Shown here piece after piece: positions 22,509 to 34,920 of a DNA stretch of 64,000 nucleotides; positions within the stretch are counted from its first letter, which is position 1, and each line of letters opens with the position of its first letter. The stretch spans positions 21,014,001-21,078,000 of the forward strand of contig NC_056550.1 of assembly GCF_910596095.1 (NCBI RefSeq), given 5' to 3'. A model generated the notes under the pieces. It did no database searches and was not told where the DNA came from. It saw nothing but the letters and a program-made list of their open reading frames with translations. The translations under genes were made by a program, and so were the position numbers. Source of the DNA: Thunnus maccoyii. Lineage: Eukaryota; Chordata; Actinopteri; Scombriformes; Scombridae.

Positions 22509-22532
<24 letters not shown>
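22508..22532. repeat. (GA)n microsatellite
   Basis: About 12 GA units followed by GAAA variants, about 250 bp before the first small exon of the unassigned gene at 22781. Confidence 0.95.
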
Positions 22533-22539
<7 letters not shown>

Positions 22540-22780
22540 AGAGATGGGTCTCCCCCCAACTCCTTTCTATTTGAAAACAGAGGGTGGGATGATAGAAATA
22601 GATGTGTACCGGTAGACCACAGTAGTTCTAATCTTATCAGAGGCTCTCTGTCCCGTTGTGGGAATACGCCCATCCTAGGAAATGAGGGTTTCCTGTTGTT
22701 TTATAGAGCCTTCCTGCAAAAAGGTTGAGATATGTAATCCCTACTCACCAGGGAAGACGGACAGAGCATTGTCAAGCAAA

Positions 22781-24458
22781 ATGACAGCCACCAGTTTCTC
22801 ACTTATGTTTTCTGGATGTTTTGTGACTCTGCTCATCTGGGGTAAGTAGAGGATTTACAATGTCCGTTTCTTTACTCTTATGATATAACGTCTTATAACT
22901 GCTTGCCCTCTATCTCACCTCTCAAGAGGAATGCTTAGGAGCTTTCAGTGATTGAGTGGCTTTTAGAAAGGAGCTTAGCTAGTCTCATGATTGAGTTTTA
23001 CACTTAGACAGTTTGGTTTAAGGGTCATAGAGTAATTCTGATCAAGCTGAGACAACAAATTTGTTTTTAAAAATGTTGATGTAGTTGGTTGATATCATTT
23101 ATTTTTACAATGAATGCTGTAGTTATTATTTGCTCCTTTTTTTAATTGAATAAGATCTTATATTCTTGTGAGAGGGGAGTTATTATACACATGTTTAAAT
23201 GTCCTTCAGTTGAATATATTAAGATTTCCTCATAGCAGTGGCAGACAAAGGGAGGATGCAGGTTACTCTTTGTTATTTCCTTTACCCCCTCTACTTCTAC
23301 AAGTTCTGATGTTTGAATATAAGGATTATCTGTCATAATTCAGTATAGTTCTTGTTTCCAGTTTGAGCATTTTTTACTTCAATTCTAATATTCAATTTAT
23401 TTCTCTTATAGCAGGGCACACAACAGTGGTTTGCCTGGTTGATGAAAATGAAAATTTAGCCGCGCAAACAACCACAACAGTAGGTATGTGTATTTTTAGT
23501 TGTTCCAAATATGAAGAAAAAAATATCTCATACATAAGTGGAAATACTTTTACTAACCTGATATCCTTTCTCTACAGCGTATCAATCAACAGAGATGACG
23601 AACAGTAAGTTTACAGTTTAGCCTTTCCTCTATTACACAATTTTAAAGACCCTTAATTATTCTTCTGTGTCTCCCTGACTGTGAATGGTCAGGTTCTGAT
23701 TAATTCCTACTTTAATCATTGACCTGACGTACATTAATGCTATTAGCATTTAATATGTTTTATAATTATATTGTGATTAAATATTTGTGTCCTCTGGGGG
23801 ATTGTTTTGGATCAGTTCCTTAAACTCATTTGCTTGGCCTGGAACTGACAAACACAGAAAGCAGAGCTCAGAGATCCTGGTTTCTGCCAAGATCTCCTTG
23901 TGTGTATTATCACGAGAATCCAAGACAAACTCCTGGGGAGGTCTCTACCAGTAAGGGGTCAACAGCAGTAGACACAAGGCCCATAATGGTTTGAGGTTGA
24001 AGGTTAACTGAAACCTTATTATGAGCGTCCCCCCCCCCGGCTCAACTTCCTGAATTTGTTCGTCATTCACCCCATGCAACGTCTGTGATCAACGCATGAA
24101 CTCCGAGTTGTGAAACAACTGGAACTTTGGAGCAGCGCCCCTTTCACTGTTCCTCATCCTGTGCCTTCCTTTTTTTTCTTTCCCCTGACTGTCCCCCCTC
24201 CTTCCCCTGCCAACTCCCCCCAACTCTGAACTCCTCCTCTGCTGAAAAGACACATTTCCTGATGTCATTACTAAATCAAAATGCTGCTCAGCAAACAGAT
24301 GTTGTGAGAGGCCCAACATGTGGATTCAGTGACATAAATTAACAAGTTAGTTGTGAGAAAACATTAACCATACATTTTGTTTCCTTTCAGTCAATGAGAC
24401 CACCTTTCTCACACTGCTGACAGTGAGAAACAACCTTACAGATGTAGCACACTCATGA
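22781..24458 (+). CDS. Unassigned small-exon set upstream of ramp2; alternative ramp2 5' end or relic of a tandem ramp copy
   Basis: Exon A (22781-22841) starts with ATG and encodes MTATSFSLMFSGCFVTLLIW, a good signal peptide, then G|GTAAGT. Exon B (23412 or 23415 to 23483) encodes a short segment ending in a Thr run (AAQTTTTVG). Exon C (23578-23604) is 27 nt and encodes AYQSTEMTN. Exon D (24391-24458) continues in frame to TGA after NNLTDVAHS, giving a 74-75 aa secreted peptide. Exons A-C all have phase 1 junctions, the same as ramp2 exons 1 and 2, so C could also splice to the ramp2 exon at 25476 and give RAMP2 a longer, Thr-rich N terminus. A TTTTATAG box lies at 22699-22706, 75-82 bp before the ATG. 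I do not recognise the peptide itself. Transcript evidence would decide. Confidence 0.4.
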
Positions 24459-24981
24459 GCACCCCATGACATAAAAAGCAAAAAGTTTCCCACACTTGCA
24501 GTGGGAGTATGGGAAAGTTTTGCTTTACTATCAAGATATTAAACAGCTGATCAGCACTGACTAACAAATTCTCCCAGGTTTGGTCAAATTAACCTAAATA
24601 TGAAAGCATGGCTGTCTGCTCCACACACCCTGCAGAGTCATGATTACATCCACCCCAAAACGCTAAGCCCTAAATGTTTACTTATGTTTCCTATTTGGCA
24701 GAGGCAGCCCAAAAGGCAAATAAATCACATGCTGTGAGCTGGCCAGGCCTTCGACTGTGAGAAACTGAGACTAAAAAGCAGAACAAGAGTTAAAGAGTAA
24801 AGGGTTTTCAGATGTGAGTCCAGCCCAGCTTGGGTGTGCTCCCTTTTATTTGGGAGAATGGAGAGGACAATCTTTGTTGCCTCCACCCCTTTAAAAAAGG
24901 AAGAAAATCCTAAAGAAACGTGTGTTGGAGAGGGGAAGAGCTGCTGCCAAGGCGCAGGGCCGTCAGACAGATCTTCGAAGA

Positions 24982-25036
24982 ACATCTGGTAACCGCGGGT
25001 AACACTGTTTGGACATCTGGTAACCGAAGGTTACAC
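24982..25036. repeat. Two-copy 31-bp direct repeat with inverted GTAACC half-sites
   Basis: ACATCTGGTAACCG occurs at 24982 and 25013. Inside, GTAACCGCGGGTAAC (24989-25003) fits the loose RFX X-box form GTNRCC-N(0-3)-RGYAAC, and GTAACCGAAGGTTAC (25020-25034) is a perfect 6-bp inverted repeat around GAA. They lie 120-170 bp upstream of the ramp2 ATG. A regulatory role is inference. Confidence 0.6.
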
Positions 25037-25157
25037 TGCGTCTCTTCCATCCTGTCGGGTTTCCTGTTATGCCTCGCTGTACACAGTTTAAGAAGTTTAG
25101 GTTTATTATACATGGTCCGCAGTTGGGGAAAAGGCACCTTTATTCATTTTTTCTGAC

Positions 25158-26229
25158 ATGAAGGGAGTACTTGGTTTCATTGGGGTATTCCTCTCCTTTC
25201 TCTCCGGTGAGTGTGTGGTCTCCCTTCTACAGCTGCAAATGCCTTCCTCAGTACTGTGAGGGGAACTCATGAGCTACAATAGACAAAAACATTCTTTGCA
25301 TTGAAATTTGCTAGGATGCATGTCTTTTTTTTATTGATCTGAACTACAAGGTGTTACCTAGCAAATTTTTAAAAAACTTTGTGTTGACTGGCAGTGCCAA
25401 TAGTCTACATTACTGTTTGATGTAATTTTTTTTTTTTTTTTTTAAATCTAAACATATTATTTTTCTCCATTTTAGATGCCACTCATGGAGACCCTGGCTT
25501 GTCATTTGGTATGTGACATAACCTTATAACCATATGTAACCATACAACATATATATAATTCTGTGAACAAAGAGTTCTTTATTCAATGCAGATGTCCAAC
25601 ACGTCTTTATTGTCATTTTATAATCTGTCTCTCTCATTTTTTTGACTCTTTCCCCCTTTCTCTTCTCCTCTTCATTTCATGCAGGTTGCGGGAATGGTTC
25701 TAACTGTAGGGAATATTGTAGCTTCTGTCAACAGATTTATAGAGGACCAACAATGGATTGTCTTAACACATTATTTGCACATCTATGTTTCCTCAAATTT
25801 GAGAACGCAATGACATCACTAAACAGCACTGACTGGTGCATTTGGGGTAATGTGAGCAGGTAAGTAGAATGTGCTTAGTTCTATATTTACAGGTTAATAT
25901 CTTTAACATTAAAAAGTGTTGTTAAATATTTGCCAATTTCTGAATTGTCTTTCTCAATCTCCCTGTCTCCACACTGCAGTTTCTATAGTAACTTCAGCCT
26001 TTGCACAGAAGAGATATCTGACTGTCTCCTGATCCCATGGCCCAACCCTCTGGTGGAGAAGACCTTTGTGGACATTCACTCCAAGTTTTTCATGGATTGT
26101 CCTACAGAGGAGCTAAGTGACCCACCACCAGTCATTGTCTTTGCCCTGGTGATAACTCCCATCTGTCTGATCCCTGCCATGGTTAGCCTTGTGGTGTTCA
26201 AAACAAAGAATGGGGATGGCAGCTCCTGA
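25158..26229 (+). CDS. ramp2: Receptor activity-modifying protein 2, complete, four coding exons
   Basis: RAMPs are single-pass partners of calcitonin-family receptors; RAMP2 with the calcitonin receptor-like receptor makes an adrenomedullin receptor at the cell surface. Exons: 25158-25206 (signal peptide MKGVLGFIGVFLSFLS), 25476-25508, 25685-25859, 25980-26229; phases 1, 1, 2 join to 168 aa (human RAMP2 has 175). The exon-3 part has the cysteine pattern and a WCIW motif like the WCDW of RAMP2. The last exon has CTEEISDCLLIPWPNPLVEK, then SDPPP and the membrane helix VIVFALVITPICLIPAMVSL (137-159 to VVF), followed by a very short basic tail. The PICLIP string is typical of RAMP2. N-glycosylation sequons are NGS, NST, NVS and NFS. 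Four exons and the adjacent ezh1 also fit RAMP2 rather than RAMP1 or RAMP3. Confidence 0.94.
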
Positions 26230-29200
26230 TAATCTGGAATCTCTGCTCTGATCATGATCACCATCAAGTTTTTGACCTATGCTTCCCCATCTCTCCTTAC
26301 CTGAGGACCGCAGCTTGTTTACACGTAGACCTCTGCTGCATTTTCATCTCACCAGAGACTTTGCAGAGTACTGAATCTTCATGCTAAGTTTACCTACGCT
26401 TCACAACATGGACGAACTCTAAAATATCAGCCATTGAGGAAACCTAACCAGACACAACACTGATTCAGCGTGAATGACATAATTAGTCGCATCACAATTA
26501 TTGCAGCTGTTCAATAACAAAGTCCTTGGTGTTAACAAAGACTTACTGTGATAAAATCTGTTATTATAAATCCTTGTACCATACTGTATCTCATTAATGC
26601 TTTTAAAGAAATGATTGTGACAAAAGTTTTGTTTTCAACCACCGACTTGAGATCCGACACTGATCGTATTGGTCACATCCAATTTGCACACAATATTCAG
26701 AAAACAGAGCTTGATATTGATTATATTGAAGAACCCAGTATTCAAGGTTATGATGACAAAAGCTCTGGAGCTTGCTAAGTTGAAGGCAAAATATATTTGT
26801 GTTGACACTCCTCATTATGTGGGACACCAGTTGTATTGATAAAAGACAAGGTAATTTTTTTTTTTTTATCACTGAACTTAACTCTGCTCTTGGCTTCTAT
26901 TAGAAAATATATGTATGCGGGGGACATATGCTACCTAAACTGTTTGATGAATTTCAGTTTGAATTGGATGAAGATATGTTGAGCTATGAAAAGGATTATC
27001 TATATGTTCGTAGGGAGGACAGAACAATGACTATAGTCCGAAGCATGGACCTGGTTATGTGAGTCAAAGTGTATGGAAGGTTTGGGGGTCAGAGGTTACA
27101 GATGGGACACAATGAGCGGGTACGCCCAGAAAAGGAGCTCTCTTTCCTATTTCCTAGTATGAAATCCTTCAGCACTTTCCTCTGTCCAAACACTGACAAT
27201 CCTCATAACCATATGGTGAGCTAATTAAGGTGAACTTTATCTAATATCTCCAAACAGTCCAGACAAAAGATATTTAACTTGTCTGAGCAGCTTAGTGATA
27301 AACACTGAGTGACGACAGGAAGAAAAAGTATTATCTTTCGCCTGAATCATGACAATGTGTTATATATATATATATATATTTTTGTTTTTTTTTGTTTTGA
27401 ATGACGATAAAGCCATTGTAAGGGCTTTCAGAACTGGAACAAAATGTTTATTTATATACTGAGTTTAATTTCTGCTATTGTCAGGACTTAGTGGACTTAC
27501 TGTCTGAGAGAATACATCCTTCCTGCTCTCACACCATGTACTGTATACAATTTGATATACTTTTGAAAAATATATTTTATACAATTGAACATAAGTTTGG
27601 ATTGTTGGCTGTCGCTTATTTTTTACTCAGAAGCAGATTGTTTTTAAAATTCTGGCTAAAGCACCCTTTAACCTTTGTAAGTATTCAATTAAACACTCAT
27701 TTCCCTTGAGTGCTGTACAGATGGCATTGCTTTGTGCCTCAGGTAATGTTTCACTGTATCTTCAGTGAGTGGTATATTATGGTGCAGTTGCTATGCTGCG
27801 CAAGTGCTGGTGTAGTGAAGGAAGCAGTGACAGCAGTCATGTATCACACCCTCATCTGGCACACACAACACTGCAGGGTGGGCCTGTGTTTGTGTGAATG
27901 TGTGTCTGGCAGGGCTGGGTGGGAAAGTGTGTTAGCTGACCTTCTTCCTCTCTAGATGTCGGGTCATCCTCTTCCCCACCCCCTTCTGATCTCATCCAAC
28001 TCTGTGTTACTCCTCATTATTACAGCACACCAGAAACCCTTTGTGATGCCATTGTGCAAGATGTGGTTGTGAAAACAATATTAATCATGTTCTATTAGTC
28101 ACATTACATCAATTGTTTCACAAAACAATATGTGCGTGTGTTGAGTACACATGTCAAATATCCAAGCTCATGATATATATGTTTAAAACATATTTTCAGT
28201 CAGGAAACTTTGCCCTCTAGTGGTTTTTTTTTGTGACAAATTGCTTTATCACTCAGTAGCAGGTTTTCATACCAGCATTTACCAACCTGACTGTCATCTT
28301 GAAAAAAGTTAAATGTGTAAAAAGACAGCTCAAAATCACAGACAAAATGTTAGTGTTTCCCAGGGAACAGTGGTATCATCGCAAACCCCTAGTTTACAGT
28401 AACAGATGACCTGCTGTTTATCTGTGTATACACATAAGCAGCATATTAAATACATATCATCTATAGATAGAAAGAGGATGCCGAGTCAACAAAGCTGATA
28501 ATTAAAACTTAACTAGGGTCTGTAGTGTTCACATCTATACTATCCATCCTTGAAAAATACCAGCTAACTGTATCAGAGCGATAATGAGGTCGGTATTTTA
28601 CAAGAAAATCTTTTTCTTTTCTAAAAACATTTTTAAAAAAATCCATATATTGTGTATGTATATGTCAGCAAGAAATATAAGTTACTGCAAAATTCAAACT
28701 TGGCGAGCTTGCACGTGCCAGACATCCTCTGGACTGTGCGACAGTGCTGTGCTGTATCACTGGGAATCCTTCAAAGCAGTATATAAGGCCAATAGGTTAT
28801 TCTCCAGCCCTTCAGCTGTGCCACCACACAGTTACATAACATTTTGAGATGCCCCAACTTGTACTGTATATAAATCAGCTGCCATGAACACAATCCTATG
28901 GGCCTCAGTTTCAATGATCTGTGCTGACACTCAAGTGGGTTGACTTAATGCTACGGGGCTGTAAATGCTCTCTGAAATGGACCAGGGAACATGTCTGCAG
29001 TCCTTCAGATATATTTTGTTATGTAAAATCTGTTGATCTGGGATGATCTGGGAATAAAAAGTCAGGAATACTTATGCAATTAATAACACCAAGTTTGCTG
29101 TACACGGCAAAAGCACCAGTTAAAAGTAAGTAGAGTAAAAGTAAAACTGACGCTAAACATTGTTTGCTTTTCACTTTGAGATTGTGATGTTCCAAAAAAA

Positions 29201-29640
29201 CAAAAACTACAATGACTAATGACTCTTAAAGTGGCTGCATGATAGAAACAAAACTAACATCGCAGACGTTCCTCAGGGTCAAACAATCACATACTCAGAC
29301 AAGTGAATTAAACACAAGCCACAGCCACATCTGGTTCCCTCATTACAACTGTACTCAATAAATAAAGTCACAGGATCTATGCAAATAGATTCTCTTGAAA
29401 CCTCCTTTAAAAAAAAAAATCATCTACTATTGGGGATTCATCTGGTATTGGTAGCATATTATTTATTAGTATTGGTGGTATATGGTTTCAAGAGGATCTG
29501 TTTTTTTACAACGTAGTTTCTTTACTATGATCTATGACATGGTGTTTATTATATTTTCGAAAACTAAGACACAGACTGCAGTTTGTTTGCACAGCACTTG
29601 AAGATACTAGACCTGCAATAGTGATCACACCCATGAGCCA
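26230..29640. other. ramp2 3' UTR then intergenic DNA, no gene seen
   Basis: No coding-like frame. A short TA tract lies at 27360-27379 and a G/T-rich stretch at 27880-27930. I found no clean AATAAA for ramp2 in the first kilobase; GATAAA-like variants exist, so its 3' end is unresolved. Confidence 0.5.
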
Positions 29641-30206
29641 CAGCTGCGTCTTCAGTTGCAGGGTGGCGGGTTTTGGCTCCGGAGCCTCTGTGGGAGTCTC
29701 TGGGTCTTCTCGCCGTGGTAGCCGATGACTGTTTTGTCCCAGGGATCTGGCAGAGTGGAAGTTGGAAGAATAGTGGATAAGGGAAACTGTGGCTTTGGCT
29801 GCGGAAATAGTGGAGGTGGCTGATAGTGTCAGCGTGTCTGCTTTCCTATGAAGGAGTGTTCAGCAGCATCCATGACAGCAAATCAACCTTATCAACCAGC
29901 TAGAGCAAGTCAGTTTCCTGGAGTGGGTCTATTCCAAACTGGAGAGGCAAATCTGTAGAAACTTAAGAAACTCAAGTGCTCTTCATCACAGGTTTTCCTC
30001 AACGATGAGTTTATTGGAGCATGTGCACAGTGGACTTTTGCCAGACTTGATGAAAATTAAAAGATTGTACCCATTGATGCGAGTCATTCAGTGTGACATG
30101 AGTAATTACTTTGTTGTGCGAGATCCAGGCAGCTGGCAGTGCTATGTCAGAGCTGACCCTTCAGCTGGATGACACCGAGCTGGCAGCAGATGACTCTATA
30201 TTCAAG
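29641..30206 (+). pseudogene. Decayed type I keratin first exon
   Basis: Several pieces appear in the order of a type I keratin exon 1. First, Gly/Ser-rich head fragments VAGFGSGASVGVSGSSRRGSR (from 29663, quoted in two overlapping parts: VAGFGSGASVG and GVSGSSRRGSR) and GNCGFGCGNSGGG. Next, QINLINQLEQVSFLEWVYSK (from 29879), resembling the rod-start helix (QNLNDRLASYLDKVRxLE). Last, LTLQLDDTELAADDSIFK (to 30206), resembling IDNARLAADDF at the end of that exon, followed by a GTAGGT donor. In-frame stops (29726-29728 and near 29874) and a frameshift separate the pieces, so it is dead. Keratins form epithelial intermediate filaments. Human type I keratins also lie on 17q21, which fits. No later exons were found. 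Confidence 0.5.
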
Positions 30207-33200
30207 TAGGTTTGACATCAAAACTGCTGCCCGATCAGTCAGAATAAACTCAAAGAAATACAAAGCATGAACAGTCATTTTCTACAGCCAGATGACAATT
30301 TCAGTGACAAGAGACAGAAATATTCTCGAGTCACCCAGTGATGATGGAAAAGGAGCAGGGTCTGCTCTAATCTGTGAAGATCCTTTATGAGTAAACACAG
30401 TAGTTTTTGTACAGCTAAACTTTAGTCTGATATTCACAGGGGGAGATACAATAAATTCCAATATTTTTGAGGATTTAAAACAATGAGAAACGGAATTGAA
30501 TAGTTTCATGTTACAAATCGACCTTTTAAAATACAACATTTATGGGAAGATTCACCAACTTTGCAGCCATAGAAGCATTAAGAGAGAAACATCATGGCGG
30601 CTTGGTGTCTTGCAATAATGGACTATAGAAAACAGGCGAAGTTATCAGTATTGTTACATGATACACATCTGTGCCACTCTGCATGCTGAGAAATTCCAAC
30701 ATAACAAACTAACATGATGAGACAATTTCCAAAGCCTGCCAGGAATAACATGACCTTTGAACTTCACATCTCAGCTGAGTGAATTATGAACAGTCTGTGG
30801 AATATGACCCACAGAAATTTTGGAGTAACAAAATAAACCTGCAGAACAATGAGACACATTTTAAGCTTAAAATATTCGACTTTATTGTTTTACCCTTGTG
30901 GACTCTCTGGAAGGGAACCTAATTGAAGCCTGTAATTGAGCTCTGATAACTGGGCTACAGGCGTTGCTTGCCAGTCGGACACACATCAAGGCAGACACAG
31001 AGTGAACTATCTAAGAGTACCCAGCCGTGCTGGATGTCAACACGTATTTGGAACATTAATACCACTGTCTGCTCATGATAATGGGCTTTCTAAGGACACA
31101 AAGACAACTTTCATTTCCGTCTATACATTTGTATACATTATATTTTACTGTAGTCGCTGTCACTGTCACTGTAGAGTCTGGATGATATTTTGCAACTGTG
31201 TTAAAATAGCTCCAGTGTGCCTAGAGTGCTTAGAGCAGTAAAGCTGTGAATTGTGTGAGTACATTTCATAAAATGGGTGGCCTCTAGATGGCAGTCTTTG
31301 AGAGCATATTGTAGCTGAGGGCACTCCAAAATGTTTTAACTTGAGAGGAAAGAAAAATTATGTATTATATTTCTAATTGTGCCTTTGGTCACAAGCATTC
31401 AGTTGTTTGCAGTTCACATGCAAACCTCAGGTTATGGTAGTTCAGACATTAAGTGCTTCTGTTTGGACACTCCCAGTTTGAGTCAATATGTTTGAGTCAA
31501 TATATTATGAAGTTCTCAAGTACAGTAGACTTTGTTTGAAGGCAAATAGTATGAACCATTAAGGCAGACACATTTCTGTTGATCAACCCAGTGTCAGAGT
31601 GTCAGAAAAAAAAAATACAGGTGCTGATTATAGAAGATAGTTGTAATTCACACATGAAGCAGAAAGAGAAGGGTGTTGCAAGCTGTGTTGCAAGCTTGTG
31701 TTTACTTAACTTTTCAGTCTTTTTTCTATTCATAGCATAAAACTATAACAATTAACAGAGTTCATTTTTTTTAATGTTTTCTAATTACAGAAAATACCAA
31801 GGGAAAGTGCTTGCAAAATTGAAATAGGCTGTAAAAGGCACTTTGTTGGCTTTTAAACTACCTTCCATGTTTTCTCTGAGGTCTTCCTTCCAGTGTGGTG
31901 CATAACAATAATTTTCCCCCTGCACATTTTCCTTCAGTGGGTTTAACCAGAGCCTCACTGTTGTTTGGTTTGATCAGCTGATTTTTCTATCATAAAAAAA
32001 CATGCCAACGTGTTAACTTCAATAGTGCACCTGCATTTATCCACCTCCCTTTCCTCTTAATATCAAAGACAAATTTTTGACAGAAGCTTTTACCATGAGA
32101 AACAGCTAGATTCACTCTTGTTTAGAGGCAAATAGTATCAGTTTCAATCCACAAATGCTGAGCTTCTTATGTTTATCTGCACAGGAAGAAGCATTTTTCC
32201 ACATATCTTTTGTTTCCTGTTTAGTAAGCCTAATCCTATACTGCTCTTAAATTTTTTTTTTCATGCCCTCTTAATACAAATCACATAATGCACACAAGAA
32301 CGTATTTGATATGAAACACATATCTGTGAGCCCAGGTGCATGTTTATGTATACTCAAAGATGCTCATCATTACACAAGCATGCACACAAATACTGTATGT
32401 AACAGTGCAGACACAAACCCAGAAGCACTGACTCTCAAACACACACAAACAATATAATTCAAAACATGAAAGAGGACTTATGTGCAGGTATAGTAAACCT
32501 AGAGGGGGGATTGAAAGGAAAAAATATGAAAGGAATGTGTATGAACTTATCCCTGTTTTAAAGCTTTTAAACAAAAGTTTCTGCTCAGTGTCTCCACCAG
32601 TTTATAGGGACTATGTGTCATTTCCCCAATACACGCGACAATGCTTCAGGGATTGAGCCTAAACAGGCTGAGTTTATGCCTCTATATTATGTATGGCTTT
32701 TATGCAAATGCAATGGTGACAGTGAGCAAAAACCTTTGATCTGGGCTTCTTTGTGGCTGGAACAGTTAAAGCTGCAAAAGCATCATGAAAACAGAATCAG
32801 GAATGCAGCATAGATATTGTAAATAGAATCGAGGAACCTGATAACTTTACCTGCGATTTAAATAAAGAGCTGATATATTGCCTCCTCCTGTAAAACCCCA
32901 TATTTTTGTAAGGTTAATGATTGCATCCATACAAATTGGCTGTGCCATTACTGCAAAACAAGTTGTTTGATGACAAGATAACACATCAAGATTGTCATTT
33001 CTCCCCAATTAAAGAAAGCTTTTAGTAAAGCTTAAAGCTTTTAGAAGGTGTAACGAGTTGCTGAGCTGTCATAATAATAGGGTCTTAACCTAAATCCATT
33101 CCTGTCTCATTCATTACTACCTTGTAGTTCCTGCCAAGATCATAATTGCAAGAAAAAAAAAGAAAGCTAGCGTATCTTTTCATTTTCTTTTTTCATTTGT

Positions 33201-33868
33201 TTCATAAAAATGAACCATGTGATAATGTCTTGAGCAATAAGTGCATAACAGAGAAGGTTTTAGGGGCAACACAGGCGGTTGACACAAGCTTGCACTTAAC
33301 CAGAACTGACTGTTCTGTTTTGTTATTTCATTGCAAAACTGATCTGATCTGTTCAGTCATGTTGTGTTTAAAAAGGAAACAATGGGTTATCTAATTGGAA
33401 ATCTACATCTGCATACCACGGGCAAGATAGCGGGACCGCAAATATTTAGACTATTATGTTCTGAAAAAAATCATACTGAATGTTAATTTTGTGCAAAATG
33501 ACAACCAAAACAGAAACATTAGAAAAATATGCAAGTTAACACAACTTTTTAAATGTGGTATTTTAAAATCTTTGACATACTGTATATACAGTATTAGCAA
33601 TGATAGATGTGCTTTGCTGAACATTACGAGGAAGGGCGTGTCCTTACTGTATGCTCCTCTGATGCAGCCACTATGGAATAAAACTGCACCCTTTGTTTCA
33701 AATTTCAGTCCCACTTCCAAGTTTTATACAAACACACAGAACATGCTATGGAATCTATGCATGCAACAGAAGCATAAATTTTTTATTCATAAATTTCAAT
33801 CAGATTTTTTTAAACGCTTTTGCACTCAGTCAACAGACACTCATACAAAAATAGCTCGAGAAAAAAGG
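30207..33868. other. Intergenic DNA, no gene seen
   Basis: AT-rich sequence with scattered A/T runs and no coding-like frame. A short repeated phrase 'GAGTCAATATGTTTGAGTCAATAT' lies near 31480-31505 (two 12-bp copies), and 'AAAGCTTTTAG' recurs near 33015-33042. Some of this will be 3' UTR of the gene at 34258. Confidence 0.5.
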
Positions 33869-33874
33869 TTTATT
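33869..33874 (-). terminator. Candidate polyadenylation signal for the actinoporin-like gene at 34258
   Basis: TTTATT on + (AATAAA on -), about 385 bp after the stop codon. Another TTTATT follows at once. No nearer canonical signal was seen. Confidence 0.4.
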
Positions 33875-34257
33875 TTATTCCTCAGACTACAGTGTCAAGG
33901 TAAATACAGACAAGCTCTCAGTGTGTTTTATTAAGCTATGTGCCCTCGTCCTCCGGTGAGTCATCCTTTGATTTCCATTTCTAAAGATGCCATTCTACCG
34001 GATGCTATTGAAACAGACAGAGGCTTTGGCTATAAAAGGGGGATATTGCTGCCTGGATTTATAAACAAACTAAACTCTGATCTTAAGCAGATTTACAGAA
34101 GGGTAATACCCAGCTATACAGACACATGTCAGCAACAATACATCTGTTAAATCATGCACGTTGACTGTATTGGAAACAGTCTGCCAGGTAAAGGCTTGAA
34201 GTAGAGGGATGAATTTGCTCTCCAGACACATGACAGAAATACTGTTAGGAGGGGTCT

Positions 34258-34920
34258 CTAGTATGCCTGCTGGCCCATGGGCGTGAAAAGCTTATCCCAC
34301 ACCTCCACCTTCATGATGGCTTTCCCCAGGGGACACATGGTGGCTTTGATATCTAGGTAGTTGCCCACATAATTGATTCCTGACCCAGTTGCTTCCTCCC
34401 TGACAAACCCATGCTCATGCTGGTTTTTCTCATAGTACATTTCTTTATACAAATCCTTATCACAGTTACGGCCCTTTTTGTGGATGCCCACTGCATACCA
34501 GTTCTTGTACAGGTTGTAGTCCCAGGGAACTGAGAACATGATGGCCAGAGTCTCAATGTAGTCGTTCCGTGACTTCTCGAAAAGGTCGTAGGTCATCACA
34601 CCAACGCTGCCTGTTGATTTGCCGCTGGACTTGGTGAAAGTGCAAACCTCCGTCTTTAGAGGACGCACTGTGGGTTGAGGTGGGTTGTATGTCTCCCCAT
34701 TCTCAAGGTACACCCTAACCAGTACACAAAAAGACACATACATTGATCTTTTTGATCTCTTTAATACGTTTCATACAAGCCTGAAAATACATGTTTCCAA
34801 AACAGTCAGGGCTTACCTGGGGTTGATGAGGCAGTAGTTGTTAGTGAGATTCGTGATTTCAATGGTGACACTTCTCCTGCTGGTCACATCTGCTGCTACA
34901 GCTTCAGCTGACTCCGTCAT
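34258..34920 (-). CDS. Actinoporin-like protein 1 (sea-anemone cytolysin fold), complete
   Basis: Coding exons 34920-34817 (104 nt) and 34714-34258 (457 nt) join in phase 2 to 186 aa. The family was first known as sea-anemone pore-forming cytolysins; fish carry single-domain relatives without a signal peptide whose role is poorly known (lectin-like or membrane-binding). Visible marks: N-terminal segment MTESAEAVAADV, beta-strand SVTIEITNLTNNYCLINP, then [15 protein letters not shown], and a membrane-site string IMFSVPWDYNLYKNWYAVG at about 93-111, in which W99, Y101, Y104, W107 and Y108 form an aromatic cluster. No signal peptide, so cytosolic or released by another route. A donor-like site (CAGCAG|GTAAG, exon edge near 35466) suggests an untranslated first exon about 550 bp upstream. 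It is intact and pairs with a tandem copy at 36385. Confidence 0.9.

Noticed and set aside
24391-24422. Use of an internal ACA|GTGAGA donor to join exon D to ramp2 exon 2
   Set aside because: It would end in phase 0 while ramp2 exon 2 needs phase 1, so the frame would break.
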